A stretch of DNA of 64,000 nucleotides from Opisthorchis felineus (lineage: Eukaryota; Platyhelminthes; Trematoda; Opisthorchiida; Opisthorchiidae). Under the pieces are notes generated by a model. That model saw nothing but the letters and a program-made list of their open reading frames with translations. It made no database searches and was not told the origin of the DNA. Positions 9,753 to 23,880 of this stretch are shown here, in pieces. Position numbers and translations under genes: made by a program. The stretch's first letter is position 1. Every line of letters starts with the position of its first letter. The stretch is from NCBI GenBank assembly GCA_004794785.1, contig SJOL01004195.1, positions 1-64,000 of the forward strand. The letters run 5' to 3'.

Positions 9753-12700
9753 GAAAAACTGTTTGAAGCGCCTGAGGAAACACTTAATTTTTGGAGTCAT
9801 ATTCCAACTTCTCAAGCCTGCGGGCACCATTACACCGCAACTTTAAGGTCTGTCTAAGGTTCATAAGAAGGATATCCCATTGGGACTTATTCAAAATGTC
9901 ACGCAACTACCCTGTTGTTGGTGAAAATTTTAGAACCGTACGCCAACCTTTATGCCGTGACACCTCTGAGTTGGTGGAGCTAATAAAGATATTGATGTTA
10001 GTTCCAAATTTATGTGCTCTTTTGACGCAACCTCAATTTTTACCAACGTACTAGTCAATAAGACCATAAATTTGATATGTGATTACAATGACTCATCAGA
10101 TTTGACATTCCCAGTCTTCACCGTCTCCTTGAAGGAGCTACTTTTGCGCTGTACATTTAACGTGCAATTCAAGTTTAATTCCCCAATTTACCGACAAATC
10201 GACGAAGACGCCATGGGCTCTCCTCTTTGTCCCCTGTAGAGGAACATTTTTATGCGTAAAGTGGAGCGTGATCGACTGAATTGGGAGATTAGACGTACGT
10301 AGTTGACGGTAAGTAGTTGATATTTTATGCTAGCATCAAACAACCCCGAAATAAATGCTGTTCTGATGAACTTCAACCAACCGTATGCCTCCATTCTGTC
10401 CACTTTTGATACGGAAATTAACGACGCGTTAAATTAGGCAGGATGTCAACGGGTTCAATTCGGAGACCAGTTTACAGAATCCCCACTTAGATGGGACAAT
10501 ACACAAACTCCCAAAGTTTTGTGCAGCTGAGGCAAAAACAAACCCTGATTTACTTTCTGACGAACCGAGCGAGGTGAAGTTGCTCTGGGGACATACTGGA
10601 TCCTGAACTGAATCACATTACTAACGTTCTCAGAGCCAACAGTTGTCCAGAGAGGTCTATACCCCCAGAATATGTCCGAACGTCCTCTTCAACCGTCTGT
10701 CACGACCACTGTAAGGACGCCAATCTTCTTGAGCTTATCCCATGAAGCGATCTATTGACAGAAGCAGTCAATCGCCGTTTTTGGCAATCCTTGCAGCGCA
10801 GTTTCCGGTTGGAACTCTCGGTTTACAACCAACACTTTGCTTAACTTAAACCTCAAAGACGATCTGCCAGTCCTCACCCAGAATATGGTTGTGTATCCTT
10901 TCTCCTGCTTTTTTCTCTGTAACGGGTTGGGCGCATGACACGGCAACTTGTTGAGAGAATACGTGAGTATCTCTCTCGCCGGGACATAACTAAGCACAAA
11001 CGTTCAGTCAAAGGCTTAATGGCGTTGCACATATTTGACACCGGTCCCATGATCAACCCAATGAGTCTTTTCACATCATCTACTGGGGAGTATCGGTCCA
11101 ACGACGTCGCTTGACTAAAGCCGAGGCGGTCGCAATGCGTTTGCGAAATCCGGTACCATGCTGTGAAAAACTATTCCTACGCGTCCGCCTTGATCATGTG
11201 ACACGAATCGATCGACTCAGTTTCTCAGCTGCCCTCTAGGTCGCTTCACAGTACACAATTAGATACGACGTCGGGTTGGCTGAAAACCAATCGTCCGTGT
11301 TTGCGCGTTTTCTAATTTAGTAAACAACAATAACTGCTTATTTCACTATTTACTCTTATTTTACTCAAGAGAATCTAGAAAACATTAATGCTCGTCACTG
11401 TTTTCTTGTTGAAACTATGGGGATACTCAAGTAAGCGGGTAAAACTCTCGTGATAATTTTCTTCTGTCGGAGTTTACATATGCAACCCAATTAATTGATT
11501 AATCCAGGCAGTGCTATTTTGAACAGGAAATCAAATGGAACTTTTGTTCTAAAACACATAATTAGAGACGTCTTTCATTAAAGGTAATCACGTATGCAAA
11601 CGAAGCGGTCTGTTGCACTGTGGTCTTTTGTAATCAGTGATGCGAGAGAGAGACTTCTGTAACTCCACTCTGGAAGTAGGATAACTTAGGAGCGAATTTC
11701 AGGTGCATGGTCTTACGGAGGTAGAAAAGAACCGGTGAAAATACATTTTGGATCTCAGTGGTCAAGCGAACGTCATTTCGAAGGATATGTTTGAAGTATG
11801 AGTGTTTCGAATCGACCGGGAGCGGAGTGGTGCAAGTGGCCTCAGTGATGTTCCACAAAGCACGAATTCTTCACGTGGCGCCAGCTGAATGCAGGCCGAT
11901 AACTGTTATCCTCAAGTAAACTGCTAAAATCGGAAATAAGTAACTAAAGCCGAGCAATGTTGATCAGACTCATTCCTTCCTGTTCTGATATTATCAGGTG
12001 TTGCAGCAGGTGCCTGTGTCGTGAGGCACTAAAAAAAGTAACTACATGTCATGTCTTCTGAACAAAAATGAGGTAAACTATAGTTTTAGTGCCAAAATAC
12101 TTGCGAAAACAATCATTTTACCATTATGGTTAGAGGGAGAGGATACGTATATTGAGGTGGCTTGAGTAGATGCCATCCGACATCTAGGTGCGCGAGCTGA
12201 TCCAGTAAGTTAGAAGGGTAGGGGGTGCTTCTCTGAAGTCCGAGGAGCAGGTATGTAAATCGGACAACTCGGCAAATGTTCCATCTGCAATTGTGCAAAT
12301 GCTGTTGATTAGAAACCATTCGTTATCCGTTTCCAGATGTTATCAATGTTTTTTTTCAGAAATGAGGGAGGCAACGTTCAGGAGGTATAAAACTGCCGAA
12401 ATCGAAGCTTTCACGTAGAATATCATAGGCGAGTTTGGCTATGTGAGGAATATTGGAAAGGAGAGAATAGTTTAAGAAACGTCAAATCAAGCGGATTAAC
12501 TAACACGGATTTAGGCAAAACACAGTGGGCCTACGCAAAGATCAAACCGAACCAAAGCACTCGATGCAAACCGTGACGCTGGTCCTTAGATTTCGACCAA
12601 CCGCTTCTACAGAACCGATGGAGTGGCTCACGTTATGTCTGGAATACCACTGTATTATGTTTTGGCGCGAAGCACCCGATATTCTCTAGCAATCTATTCA

Positions 12701-13030
12701 AACTGTTTGCGTTTACATTTCAGTCAAATGTTACCTGTTCACTATCGGGACTGAACTGGTCGCTGGCTTCTTTTTGGTGAACGTTGGTGTCATTTTCGTC
12801 ATTTTCGAAACATTCTGAACGGATTTTCGACAGAAATATAGAATTTCCAGTTCCAAGAAATGTGTTTCTCTATCCGCATGCTGCCTGAACCAACTCCGAT
12901 GTTTTGTTTGGGTCATACCCCAAGGAAGAGCTATTTTTGATCACCTGGCTCAGTTGAACCGCTGCCCTTACGTCGGCGGGCGACAACAGAGTGATCCCCG
13001 CTCTGCCAGTCACCCACAAATCCGAAGTAT

Positions 13031-13031
13031 N
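13031..13031. other. Undetermined base (N)
   Basis: A single N in otherwise complete sequence, indicating an unresolved base in the assembly. Confidence 0.99.
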
Positions 13032-13461
13032 AAAGATTCAGCTTGCCAAACACAACGAAAGAAGGAAAACATTTGGAACACGGCTTTCCTGTGGTGCCAT
13101 AAAATCTGGTTCGAAATTACGGTCTCGCCGTTTGCGACATTTTCGAAGCAACTTTACATACGAAAGCATGGCGCTGCAGACCAATGTCTAGAATTTTTCG
13201 TTGGTGTCTATTACATACTTTGCTTGTTGGTACCTTAGTCCAATAGATGAAGGCCTTAAATGAGAAGTTGTGCAGCATTGTAGTGGCATACGCAATCACA
13301 TCTTACCACAACCCTCATTACTAATGTAATGCAATTCAGAAGAATTTGTGTGGGTGCGATAGTTCGACAGATAAACACAGTGGTCTACATGAAGGCAGAA
13401 ACAAAATCGGCATTATCCTATGTGGATTTCACTTAGTTCCAACGTCTTTTCTCATGATTTA

Positions 13462-13569
13462 TTTGAAATAAATCAAAGTCGAAAACCTGGAGTAAAACCA
13501 CGGGCTAATTCCAACCGAGGACGCCATAAATAATGCAATATTACTGAGTACTCTTTGATTTATTTCAAA
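13462..13569. repeat. 17-bp perfect inverted repeat
   Basis: TTTGAAATAAATCAAAG at 13462-13478 is exactly complementary to CTTTGATTTATTTCAAA at 13553-13569, with a 74-bp spacer. The arms are AT-rich. The unit could be a small foldback element or chance; no flanking duplication was found. Confidence 0.7.
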
Positions 13570-14275
13570 ACGACACGATCTGACTATCAGTAACCACCAA
13601 TCGCATTGCCCAGTGCTGTCTGTTTGCGTAATATCGAAATCCCAGCTTTCGAGAAGAGTACCCTCTGTGGCTGTTTCCTCCAAGGAACCCACCCTCCAGT
13701 TCCTAGCGTTTTTATCGCTAACTATGATTCAAAATGTATTCGGCGTGCAACTGTAATTTTCTCATCCTGCTATCCGAAGAAACAAACTGGTTACTTCTGC
13801 AGAAAATCTATGGCCTGAACCAGCACGTGATAGCCAAAAGGTAAATTATCGAAAAACGATTGCGTTTATCCGATTATCTATTCACCTTTGTTGTTTGTTT
13901 GTTTAGTAGTGTACCGCAAAGAAGGCTTACCTACATACGTACGGTATGGGAGACTAGTATAACAGAGAAGCAACGCTCGACTTTAATGAAGTGAGGGTAG
14001 AAAATATACGTGTTTTACGACCTTAGAATACAAACCACCTCGGTAGTTGTCAAAAAAGCCAACAGAGCTAAATAGCCAGGTGACGCACCCGCTTCAACGC
14101 GTCGGGCAGTGTATTCACACGTGTACTACAGGTCGGTTTGTCAGAGGTGGAGTGGTGAAGCGAGTTGACGTAACATCAGTGATGTTAAGATGGCAAGGTT
14201 GATTTGCAGGATATTAAAGTACAGTTAAAGTGCAAATTCAAAGTTATGTCGTTGCTCAAGCTTCGACAAACAATA

Positions 14276-14400
14276 CTACTACATACACCATATTATGCAC
14301 TGTACCACACTATACGTTACTATGCTATACCCACACCATACTATACTATACACTGCCACACACCCTATACTGTACACTCTGTGCCATACAAACTTCATAC
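14276..14400. repeat. Degenerate ACTATAC/ACCATAC tract
   Basis: An imperfect low-complexity tract made of recurring CACTATAC, CATACTATAC and ACACCATAC-like pieces, probably a decayed mini- or microsatellite. Confidence 0.6.
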
Positions 14401-15081
14401 CACTAGTGAGCGATTTCCGGTGGAATCGCTCATGAGCTTATTTTAAACGGATTACCGTCGGATCTCTACACAAAGTGACAGAAGAAATTCACACACATAC
14501 AACCGGCGACTGATGATAAACAACTGTGATAGATCACTATCATAAAAAGTAACGATACCCAAGATGGGACAGTCCACCATGCATGCAAACAGACCTATTC
14601 AAGATGAGTATAACGACTGTTCGGTGGTGAGTAGCACTCATCCAAATCCAAAGCAGGTTTCTAATTCTAACGAAGTTACGTGTGTCAACGACACAAGTGT
14701 CTCAAACTGAGTGTGCTAATTCTCTGATCAAACGGAAGCTTATCGTTCACCCATGCAAAGGGATCTATTCACGATCCTCACGTCCATTGACGTGTTAGAG
14801 GAGTAGTGGGCACAGTTCACAGCAAAAATCCGCAGTCCATAGGAAAATTCTGAGATTGGAATACTCAGTAGTCTCCAGAAAGCTGATTACACAACCCCGG
14901 CAGTGTTTCGGCTGTCGGGTAGAAACATGGGAGAAGACTCTAATTCTCGGTTGAATGAGATACAAGATACTATGTATGTAGCTTCGGCAATAAAAAAATA
15001 GACAGATAAATCTAGATGAAAAGGATGACAGATGGCCTCAGTAGACGGCGATTGGTGTTGTCTTACTCGGAAAACTTGTAT

Positions 15082-15083
<2 letters not shown>

Positions 15084-15125
<42 letters not shown>
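15084..15125. repeat. (AT)n microsatellite
   Basis: About 21 uninterrupted AT dinucleotides. Frames crossing it read as alternating Tyr-Ile and are not genes. Confidence 0.98.
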
Positions 15126-15127
<2 letters not shown>

Positions 15128-17854
15128 GTACGCCTGCACAAAGAACTTTGGTGAGGATCATTTGGCGACTTCTCCTTGTTTGTTGTCTTGCGTGTCACTC
15201 ACACATTTTGAAGTGAGAATATCAGGCTGGAATAAACCTTGTGTCCCGCCTAAACCTAGCTATGTATATATCGTCTTTCAACATATATTGCAAATTGTTG
15301 GTAGTGTCTTTCATTCCATCATATGTAGAATGCTTTGCCTTGGTCGTTGGCACCAACTGACCATGTCGAAGATGATGCTTTTCCTACTACTCATCAATAT
15401 TCAAGTATTGAGTGCATAGTTTTGGTGATGCGATTTTATCAAGTTCCAAGCGAAGACTCAACCTAAAGGCAATGAGAAGCTTGTTTTTTGACTGAAAGGA
15501 GAATTCCTGAACTATTTTTGGATGTTTTATCGTAATTGTCAAGTAGCGTTGTTTTTTGTCAGGAAAAATACAGGAGCTTTGTTTACACAAACACACTGTC
15601 AGGTAAAATCAGGTGATTTCTGAAATATTAGAAGTAATTTGGTTTTCGATGTTCCTCTTACACAAGAGCATCTGCCTCTTGTGTGTCATCAGCAAAACCT
15701 GGCGGTAAGGAAACCATTGCCAGGTTATTAATAGAGCTGTCAGCAGTACCAGTCAAGAATCAGTGTCGATTATCTGAAGTAACAAAAGGTGGGTGTTTCT
15801 ACTGAACAGATGCACTGTAAATGTGAGCGACTTTGTTCGGTCCCATGCAGTCCTGATCAACAGAAGTACCATAGTTTTATCAAAAGTCATAGTAAGACGA
15901 TTTAGTTGCTGATAATCACAGACTGATCAATAGGACCAAAATACAGATCACCATGTGGTCACCTACAACACTGCTTGCCAGAACGGTGCAGTGAATCTCC
16001 ACGTTTGTGTTTTGACCTATATTATTTATAGACTAAGCCAGTGCAGTTGCCAATCAAATGAAATTTGGGCGACAGGATGGGTGATGGCTTAGTTACAAAA
16101 ATCAACCAACCAGGTGAAACCAACCTTCAGAAGCGACCGGTGCTAGTTTCGTTTCCAGAAATGTACTTTTGTTCACCTATTCATGTGTCCTTTCTGCAAT
16201 TCAAACCTGTAAAGCGTAAAATGAATTTAAAATGCAAAGAAAACCTAATGTAATACTTTATTTAGCCAATGCAACTTAGTTCATAATACAGGGTTGGAAC
16301 GAAAAAAATTACCCTCTCCACCGTCAGAAGTCTCAATAACTCTGAGCGACTGCACCAGGCGAAGTTCGATCAAATCCGTTTCATCGATGGTCGGCCTGTC
16401 ACGGTTCATCAAATGCTAAGGACTGGGTCAGGATAGTTGCAAATTGGAATTAGGAGTTGACCAGTATATCTCCCATTCCACTGGTTTTGGACTGGTGCAA
16501 AACCGAATTCCTTCAGTTCTCCCCTATTTTTGTGCGTCATGTTTTCTTGAAGGGTGGCAATCGTTACGTTGTCTTTCATGGAATCAGGCTTAATTTTGCT
16601 ACCCATTATTTGGGCTCACTCATCCCGTGCTGATTTAAGTTTTTGTCAGATCTCAACAAAACTCGGTATCAAAAAATGACTAAATATGCGTTCCCTCTTC
16701 CATGTGTTCGTCCTTTGTTGTCATCAATTAAGTGATCATCTTGGTGTTTTATCAATGTCCCACCACATTGTTACCACTGAAGTACCTTTGCGTGGCATCG
16801 TGTGACAGCTCCAGCTCCAAAGGGTTTAAAGTTATTATTTTTGTTTAGAAAACAAGGATAGTTATTCAGGATTTTGGACTAAATACCCGACGAGACTTCG
16901 GAGGGAGAATTGAAATGTGACTCATTGTCAGAGACAGAAATCGGGGGAAGTGTTGCAGAACCACTAACCCATTTTTCATTTTTAGTCAGACTGATATGAA
17001 AATACAAGTCTCCACCGCAGCACTGAAATCAATCACTGTATTTGCTTTCATTGATGGTTGCCGCCTGTGACAGGTTGAACTCGGACGTTTCTCTGTTTCC
17101 CTCTGTTTCACACCAAAGAAACGAAAAAGCGCATCACCCTAACAACGGTCGCTCATGAATTCTTAGACTTTCAAAAATTATGTTACATGTTGGGTGATTT
17201 ACACACTTGGTTAGTCATTGGACAGAATGCCCAAAGTTTCCGGAGGGTCCACCAGAGGAACTGTGGAGCTTTTAATTCTGCATGACCATTTACTTGCAAT
17301 GGACCCGTTTCTAAACAGTAACCTTAACGTTTAGGAAGTATTTAGAAGTAAGTTAGAAACAAGGGCACGCCACGACCACTGAATCAAAGGAGGTTGAATA
17401 CAGCTAACCTAATTTTCATCTGCTGCGATAAATCTTTGTGTTGGAAGCCTGACGGTGCTACATATATCCAGTTTTACAGGTAAACACTTCTCTAATCTTA
17501 GAATCCCCCTACATACACCGAGTATGTTGTACTCCTTTATAATGATTTCCTGCTAAGAAACCAATGGTTCGTCAAAGCATTGCCAAAACCTTTCGATTAC
17601 CGACAATTTTTAGACAGGATAAGCGACTTTTACTTTGAGGCTAGTCAGTCATATTTTGAAAATAGACTTTCAGCATTGCATGAATCTACATATTCAGCAT
17701 TGTGAATCTTTAAGGGAAATGTTCTCATCTAACCGCATTGTCTTTGCTCTGTTTTCCGAGCATTCGTGATCCGGTAGTTTTTAGAATGTTTCAATGTTCC
17801 AAAAGATTCACGACAAAATGTCAAGCAGTAGTTTAGGCAGCATTTATTTCCTAA

Positions 17855-17857
<3 letters not shown>

Positions 17858-17886
<29 letters not shown>
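17858..17886. repeat. (AT)n microsatellite
   Basis: About 14 uninterrupted AT dinucleotides. Confidence 0.97.
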
Positions 17887-17888
<2 letters not shown>

Positions 17889-20076
17889 GTCCCACGAGAT
17901 GTTTCGATGCCTGGCTCTAGCCTTTTGCCTAGAGCAGCACTCCAGAATCACGGTTGTTCCATGGAACGTACCGATCCTACTTTTCTGTGTAAAATGTTTT
18001 TTCTAGCCCTTTCAGGTACACTTTCTATGGCCGTATCCAACTGATATTTATATTTCCATCCGAGCAAATATTGACGGAACATTTTACGAGAGTTTCTTTT
18101 GGTTCGAGGAAATAGAGCTTTCAGACGGATTTGTGTCCTGTGAGCTGTTGTCTTAAGTGAACTTGATACGCTCCCAGATATTTTATCCTATATGAGGCTG
18201 ATGCGTTTGTGGCTCACCGACTGTAGATTGACTTTGAATTTTGATTGGTTAAGCAGTATCTGACCCCTTAGCCTAACACCGGACATTGCTGCAAGGCAAA
18301 GTCCACTTGCGAAACACATTCTGGCCATGCATTATCCAGTCCAACGGACATCATCTTTCTAAACCACGAGGCAGTATAATCACATATTATGACGATCTTC
18401 ACCATTGCTTTAGGGGGTCCTTACCCGATTCTGACTACAGACTACAGAGATTCCTCAACTGAACTTGATGTGAACCGTTCATCTGAGGTTGCTCGTTATG
18501 GTTAGTACCAATTACTAAGCGACAGGAAATCTTCAAATATAGGCCCCAATAACAGCGAGTTGAGGACTGACGCTGGTCATGTCACCGTATGACTTTCCTT
18601 GTACGAGAGCATTAAGTCTCTTACCATTCCGTAGACTACCGAAAATAGTTTAGGTATGACTTGTGAACTCAGATTAACTTTTGACGTGTCACAGCACTCC
18701 GTTGTTTGCATAATGGCATTGGAAGAAAAATGAGCGAACCGTATGTTGTTGACATTCAGAGATGAATGAATAAAATAGCGAAATAGAGTCTACACAAGTG
18801 TGTGTGGATTAGAATTGCATAGTGTGAAACATGGCCACTTTCAAGGTCTTCGCCTCGTTCTTTCAGCATGCACGTACTTTAGCCCATCCGTACTTGATTG
18901 AGCGGAACAGCCTGTGCACTGAAGCAAACAAACATGCGATGTGAAAAGAAAACATACAGAGGTATAGACTGTATCAGACAGGCAGGCTATTTGGAAACTG
19001 GTACCAACTTATCTATTCTTTGTTATGATTAAACAACGCAACAGCGCCTTCTAAGATGCCCGTACTTCTCATGTTCAAAGTGCGTGATCATCCTATCAAT
19101 TAATGCGGATAAGATTCTCAAGCTAAATTTGTTTCTAAATTTTTAGTGATAACCGAAGAAAATGAAAGAATGGTTCCGTGAAAAACCGATATTCCTGACT
19201 TCTTATTCACGCTTGTGTGTGTATCGCTTGGAATGGAGACTCCACGCGTCACTTGGTACAATGTTTTACTATGGGCAAATTTCCTTCAACATTAACACAG
19301 TGTGTGAGGTGATACTGTGTGGAACTGTTTGCGGTCTTTCCAGAAGCACACTACGCTGATTGATGTAGGAGAAGGTGCGTGTTGTGTGTTCTCATCAACA
19401 TAATTTCTAGCGCCGATAACACAAAGATTCCAAATCTGAGAATAGAACGGAGCGTAGATAGCTCCGCACAACTCCTGCTGACCATCGTCAGCCCTTAATC
19501 CAAACTGGCAGTTGATCCTACATCAGTTCCGGCTATTGCCTTCTATATCTCTGATAATATGTATAGACATGTGGATGGTGAATTTCATGGTAAGCGTGAG
19601 CATTGGTTTGATCCTGTTATTGATTCTGAGAGCGCGTAACGTTTGCGCAGTCTCATTTGGGCAACACAGTTAGAACAATGCCCCCGGATCTGACAACTGT
19701 GGTGAAAACCGGTACATCGAACTGGATCCAATTTATGCGCCTCTACGGGCGAAGGACCAAAATCTCAACCGGAATACTCAAGGAGAACCAAATATTGGGT
19801 TCGCAAACAAAGAAACAAGGAACTCCTTGGAGTCGGATCAATAAAGGTCGCAAGCCGGAACTCGGAAGGGGCAAAGGTTACTCCAGCATCGACCGGAGTA
19901 CGACGACAGGGGGTGCCAAGCTCAAAGGTCACATGGGCACCGACGAATGAGGACACAAGATAACGGAGCAACCAATGGAACCGCTCGACCGAACAACTAA
20001 TCGCGATCAAAGGTCAGCCCCAGCTAGCAGCACGTATATTAACACACACGCAACACTACTCAACGCACAAACACCA

Positions 20077-20224
20077 ACCCACCGCTACGCACCACTGCGC
20101 TCCCCAATAACGCACTGATGTTGTCACCTCGATTGGTGATGAAACGTTTGCAATCAAATTGCCCAGCTCAGCGAACAAGCCAACGACCATCTACGCTACC
20201 TGAGCTACCAACATTTTCCTCTAT
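20077..20224 (-). repeat. SINE-like repeat, family A, copy 2
   Basis: The best-preserved family A copy in this orientation. It contains CGCTACGCACCACTGCGCTC, AATAACGCACTGATG, GATTGGTGATGAAACG, CAGCTCAGCGAACAAGCCAA and CTACCTGAGCTACCAACATT. It agrees with 2588-2740 and with the reverse complement of 48689-48822 at most positions. On the minus strand it starts with the A-box-like GGTAGCTCAGGTAGCG. The sequence beyond its 3' end (plus-strand positions before 20077) differs from the other copies. Confidence 0.75.
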
Positions 20225-23119
20225 AGAATGGTGAAAACGTACATTGCGGCCAATTCAGTCATCTATCAGAAGTTTCTGTCTAACGTTGCTTGTACCTCGA
20301 CATACTCACAGACATCAAACAGATGGTTCTCTATACCACCGTGAATCTATCTGTCGTCACGCCTTCCAAACGCATGGCTACTAGCCTACTGTCACTGGAA
20401 TAATATATATGTTAATATCAATCCTTTGTAGTTGGAAACAGACTCTTTTGCGATTCTGAAAACACTACAGTGTGGTTACATTACCAAATGCGGTAAACAA
20501 AAGCCTACTTGGTGTTGTCAGACACGATCGTAAAGTGGCTACCGTTCTAGGTTATACATATCACATTACAGGGATGTGAATTCGCATTCAAAACCTCCAG
20601 TATACAGTGAGTTGCATACCGAATTTTTGCAAACCAATGACTTTTAATGAACCTCAAGTACACCACAGTTTTCTGACATCATTGAACTGAATGCACAGAA
20701 GACACACGCGATGTTGAAGCCTCCTTCTCACTGAGTAGTGGTTGTAATATGGGGAACGATAGAGTAGTGCAGTGAATCTAAAGAAACAAGCCGTGATCTG
20801 TAGCTATGTAAGCACTGCTAGAGAATGATGGCCAAGTTGACAGAGGGGCACAAGTGCTTGCAGATGCATCGTAGAAGTAAACCACCTCATATATCATATT
20901 CAACTGGAAAGACCGAGCAAGAGAACTTTCTATCCGGTTACGAATGTGAACAATTTCCCTGCGGGAGAAGCACAGAAAAGTACAACCCAATTCCCCGCCA
21001 AGGTCATCGCACTGCCAGTGAGTGGGGGTGGATTACGTGGAGCTCCAGAAAGGATTGCATGTCAAAAATACTGTGTTTGTGTGTGTGAATAACCCTTCAT
21101 GGATCCTTGCTGCAATACGACGAGACTAACAAAAGCCCACGGAAATTCCCCTATCGCCTTCCACTTCGCTGCAGATGACCAGGTGGATATAGCCTTTAAT
21201 TTAGTTCAGAGTTCCTCGTTTATATGCCGACATACAACTAGTAAGTTAATCATTTACATACTCAACGGTATTCAGATGGGTATAGAAACGCCCTAATAAA
21301 TCAAAACGCTCAACTAGAAGTCGACGGAATCCAATAGTTATTGTCCGACCTATTATTTAGTGAACCAAACGACGTTTGTCCTTAAATCATATGACTTGCA
21401 TGCAGAAAATCGATTGCAACCACGTGAACTGGAATTTTACGTAGTATTTTGTCGCCATTGGACATTTTTAGAATCCAGATGCCGAACATATGTGACGCAA
21501 AAAATCGATGTAAATAATAGGGAACTGAGAGTGCTTGGACATCAGTGTTAGCTGGGAAACCATTTTAAATTAACTGAACCAACTCGTCGTCCAGTTACTA
21601 CTTGGTTTTCTTTCCTTGTTGACACGTAGCGCATAATTCTAGTTACAAACGGAGGGTAACACACTTAGCTGAACTGATGAGGTTCGTATAATTAACGGTA
21701 GAAGTTCCATCAAGCCTGATTGGAACAAATACGATTACTTCTGGTTGTATAGTAACAGATTATTAAACCGCTTTGGGTCGAGCGACAGAATTCGTTTGCT
21801 AAATCTACGAAAAGTTTTCTTTGCTTTCTGGTAAGAAGAACATTTGGAGCAGCTGTTTCTACTCGACCGAATACATTTTGTGACCTGTCACAAAATCAGA
21901 GAAAGATAAAAATGGCACACGATATATAGATGAATTCACATATACACACTGGATTAGGAACGACTATGTGAAGCGTGAATTATTACTGGACCACCAGTGT
22001 TGCTTGATCACCAGCATGGTCACTGTAGTGGCTCTGTTTACTACAATGGGGGAATTATTCAGTTTGGCGAACAGTAAACACATATACAGTAAAAACATAC
22101 GCATAAATGGCAATCGAGCATAATAAACAAACGTTTTGCTCCGCTCGAGATTCCGAGGAATTTTAGGTTGAATGCAATCCAGGGAGTTGAGGAATGTGTA
22201 CAGTAACCTTTCTGGGTACTGTTTACCTGTGGACTTGGTGCGATTACTACGCTGTATATTACGTGTAATCGGTGTAGTGTCATCGGTTGCTATTCTAATT
22301 CCAGTTTATCGGTAGTTTGCACCTTATGAGACAATTGTGCTATTCGATATCAGATACAAAAATACATACCTTTCTTACTAATAGTCAAGAAGTAACCTCA
22401 TCATATGGTAAAGAAAAACACACCGCTCGTTAACCTGGACAGCTGGGAGCTAGGTTTTCATCCCGGATTTACCCATAAAACATTTCACATGGAGAAAACC
22501 AACTCAACGAAAATCACGTTCACGTAACAGCTTGCATGATCTTTCGCGGAAGTGGATTGTCCTTGACGTTTGCGTGATATCATGGATGGTTGTTCATATC
22601 CAACCGCAGTCACTCATTGCAATACGTGTTCTATCGGTCAAATACAAAAGGCCAACAGTGGGGCAAATTACCGATTAATGAGGGAAACCAGGTGTATACG
22701 CAATCTCGAGCATCCGATTGAGAAGGTGCAGTTGGATAGGCGGAGAAGTTACTGATAGTTTAACGCGGGTCAGTTTCCTTTTTATGAGTGCAGCGGAAAA
22801 TCTAAATTTGGGTAAACACGCACGCCAAGCGGTTTTGTTTATGTCCGAAAGCTATGATTAAATATATTAAAATTCCGGAAAGGCTTCTCTTTATCCAACT
22901 TAATATAGGGGGGTATAGGTGGTGTAAAAGCCTGACTGTGGCCAAGAAATACTGCGAATTAGACGTTCGTTCACATAATGCTTGCGAAGTTTTGGAGGCG
23001 GGTCGAATAAATGAAATCTAAAATGGGGCAATGTAATAAAAACGGTCATGTTCGAAGATTTTTAGCCGCCACTGAATAAACATATTCATTGGGAGATTAA
23101 ACTGCCATCCACGAGGGAC
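20225..23119. other. Anonymous non-coding stretch
   Basis: No gene, RNA or repeat recognised. Open frames are under 90 codons and carry no recognisable motif. Confidence 0.4.
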
Positions 23120-23222
23120 GCAAATGAATGTCTCGTTTGTAATATTCATCAAATTAATGCGCTGTACAGAGGCCGCCTAGTAATTCAGTTGACACGAGAT
23201 ACCACAAAATATTCATTCGACA
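23120..23222 (-). repeat. Family B fragment
   Basis: Contains, in order, TCTCGTTTGTAATATTCATC, TGTACAGAGGCCGCC and TTCAGTTGACACGAGATA. These correspond to the segment of family B between the two ends of the unit (compare 29215-29290 and 58175-58255). The ribozyme core is not included. The strand given is that of the ribozyme sense. Confidence 0.6.
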
Positions 23223-23880
23223 AAACACACCACTTATAAGTTGTGAACTGAATATGTAGTTGAACTGTTCCGGGAATTCTAATAAATCTTTGTGTGCCGT
23301 GAATACTTGGCAACCTAACTTTGCCGGTCAAACAGTTCAAGCTATTCTAAATAACAGCTCACTGTCAAACTAGGACATCGTAATTTCCATCGTCCACGGT
23401 CCAAGTACTTTAAGCGCGGAGCAACGCCCTTCTGCATCCATATCAGCTATCGGTTCACACTTCAGGTAGCCACGTATTTGAGAAATTCTTATCCTAACAA
23501 TACGCCGCAAAACGTCACGTGACTGATCAGTTTTTCTTCTTCGGGCCTGTAGAAGGATTCTCATCCAAATGTACACAGAGTGTCGCTTGACCGGTCTCTC
23601 TGAGAATTTTGTATCTAGGTAAGTACGAGATACCCCTAGTTTAGTCGGGGTTGTGACGTTCAAAACAACCAGCCATACATGTCAACAGATTTACACTGGC
23701 GGCAGAGGATCATAGTAACGGCTGTTCCTCTCAAACCCTTGCCAAGTCTGAATGTCGTACATGCATTACACGGGTTGAGAATACCGGTGGAGTTGAGTCA
23801 GAGCTCTGGGCGCAGAAGAGACACACCGAACAGCAGTTCAAATCGAGGTAATAAAAAAACTTCAGGATATATGACGCACA

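Larger units (their letters stand above)
9365..11115 (+). pseudogene. Penelope-like retroelement, reverse transcriptase and GIY-YIG remnant
   Basis: Translated plus-strand fragments follow the Penelope-like (PLE) reverse transcriptase in order. Near 9450: TNGIVLTKLDKGLGIIF. Near 9745-9870: LKPAGTITPQL, stop, GLSKVHKKDIPL. Near 10012: FMCSFDATSIFTNVLVNKTI (motif A). Near 10195-10240: IDEDAMGSPL then NIFMRKVE (motif B). Near 10296: YVVDG in place of the YVDD catalytic box. Near 10340-10430: a stretch with NFNQPYASILSTF. The C-terminal part carries a GIY-YIG endonuclease remnant near 10885-11040 (VVYPFSC, then VGRMTRQLVERIREYLSRR). PLEs copy RNA into DNA and integrate with the GIY-YIG nuclease. 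This copy is inactive: many stops and frameshifts, an altered catalytic box, and an insertion at about 9592-9740. The left boundary is uncertain, and the right boundary is where the GIY-YIG frame stops. Confidence 0.85.
11116..20076. other. Long anonymous stretch with microsatellites
   Basis: About 9 kb in which I recognise no gene or transposon protein. It contains two (TA)n runs (15084-15125 and 17858-17886), a degenerate ACTATAC-rich tract (14276-14400), a 17-bp inverted repeat (13462-13569) and one undetermined base at 13031. Open frames are short, and some are simply translated microsatellite. Confidence 0.4.
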
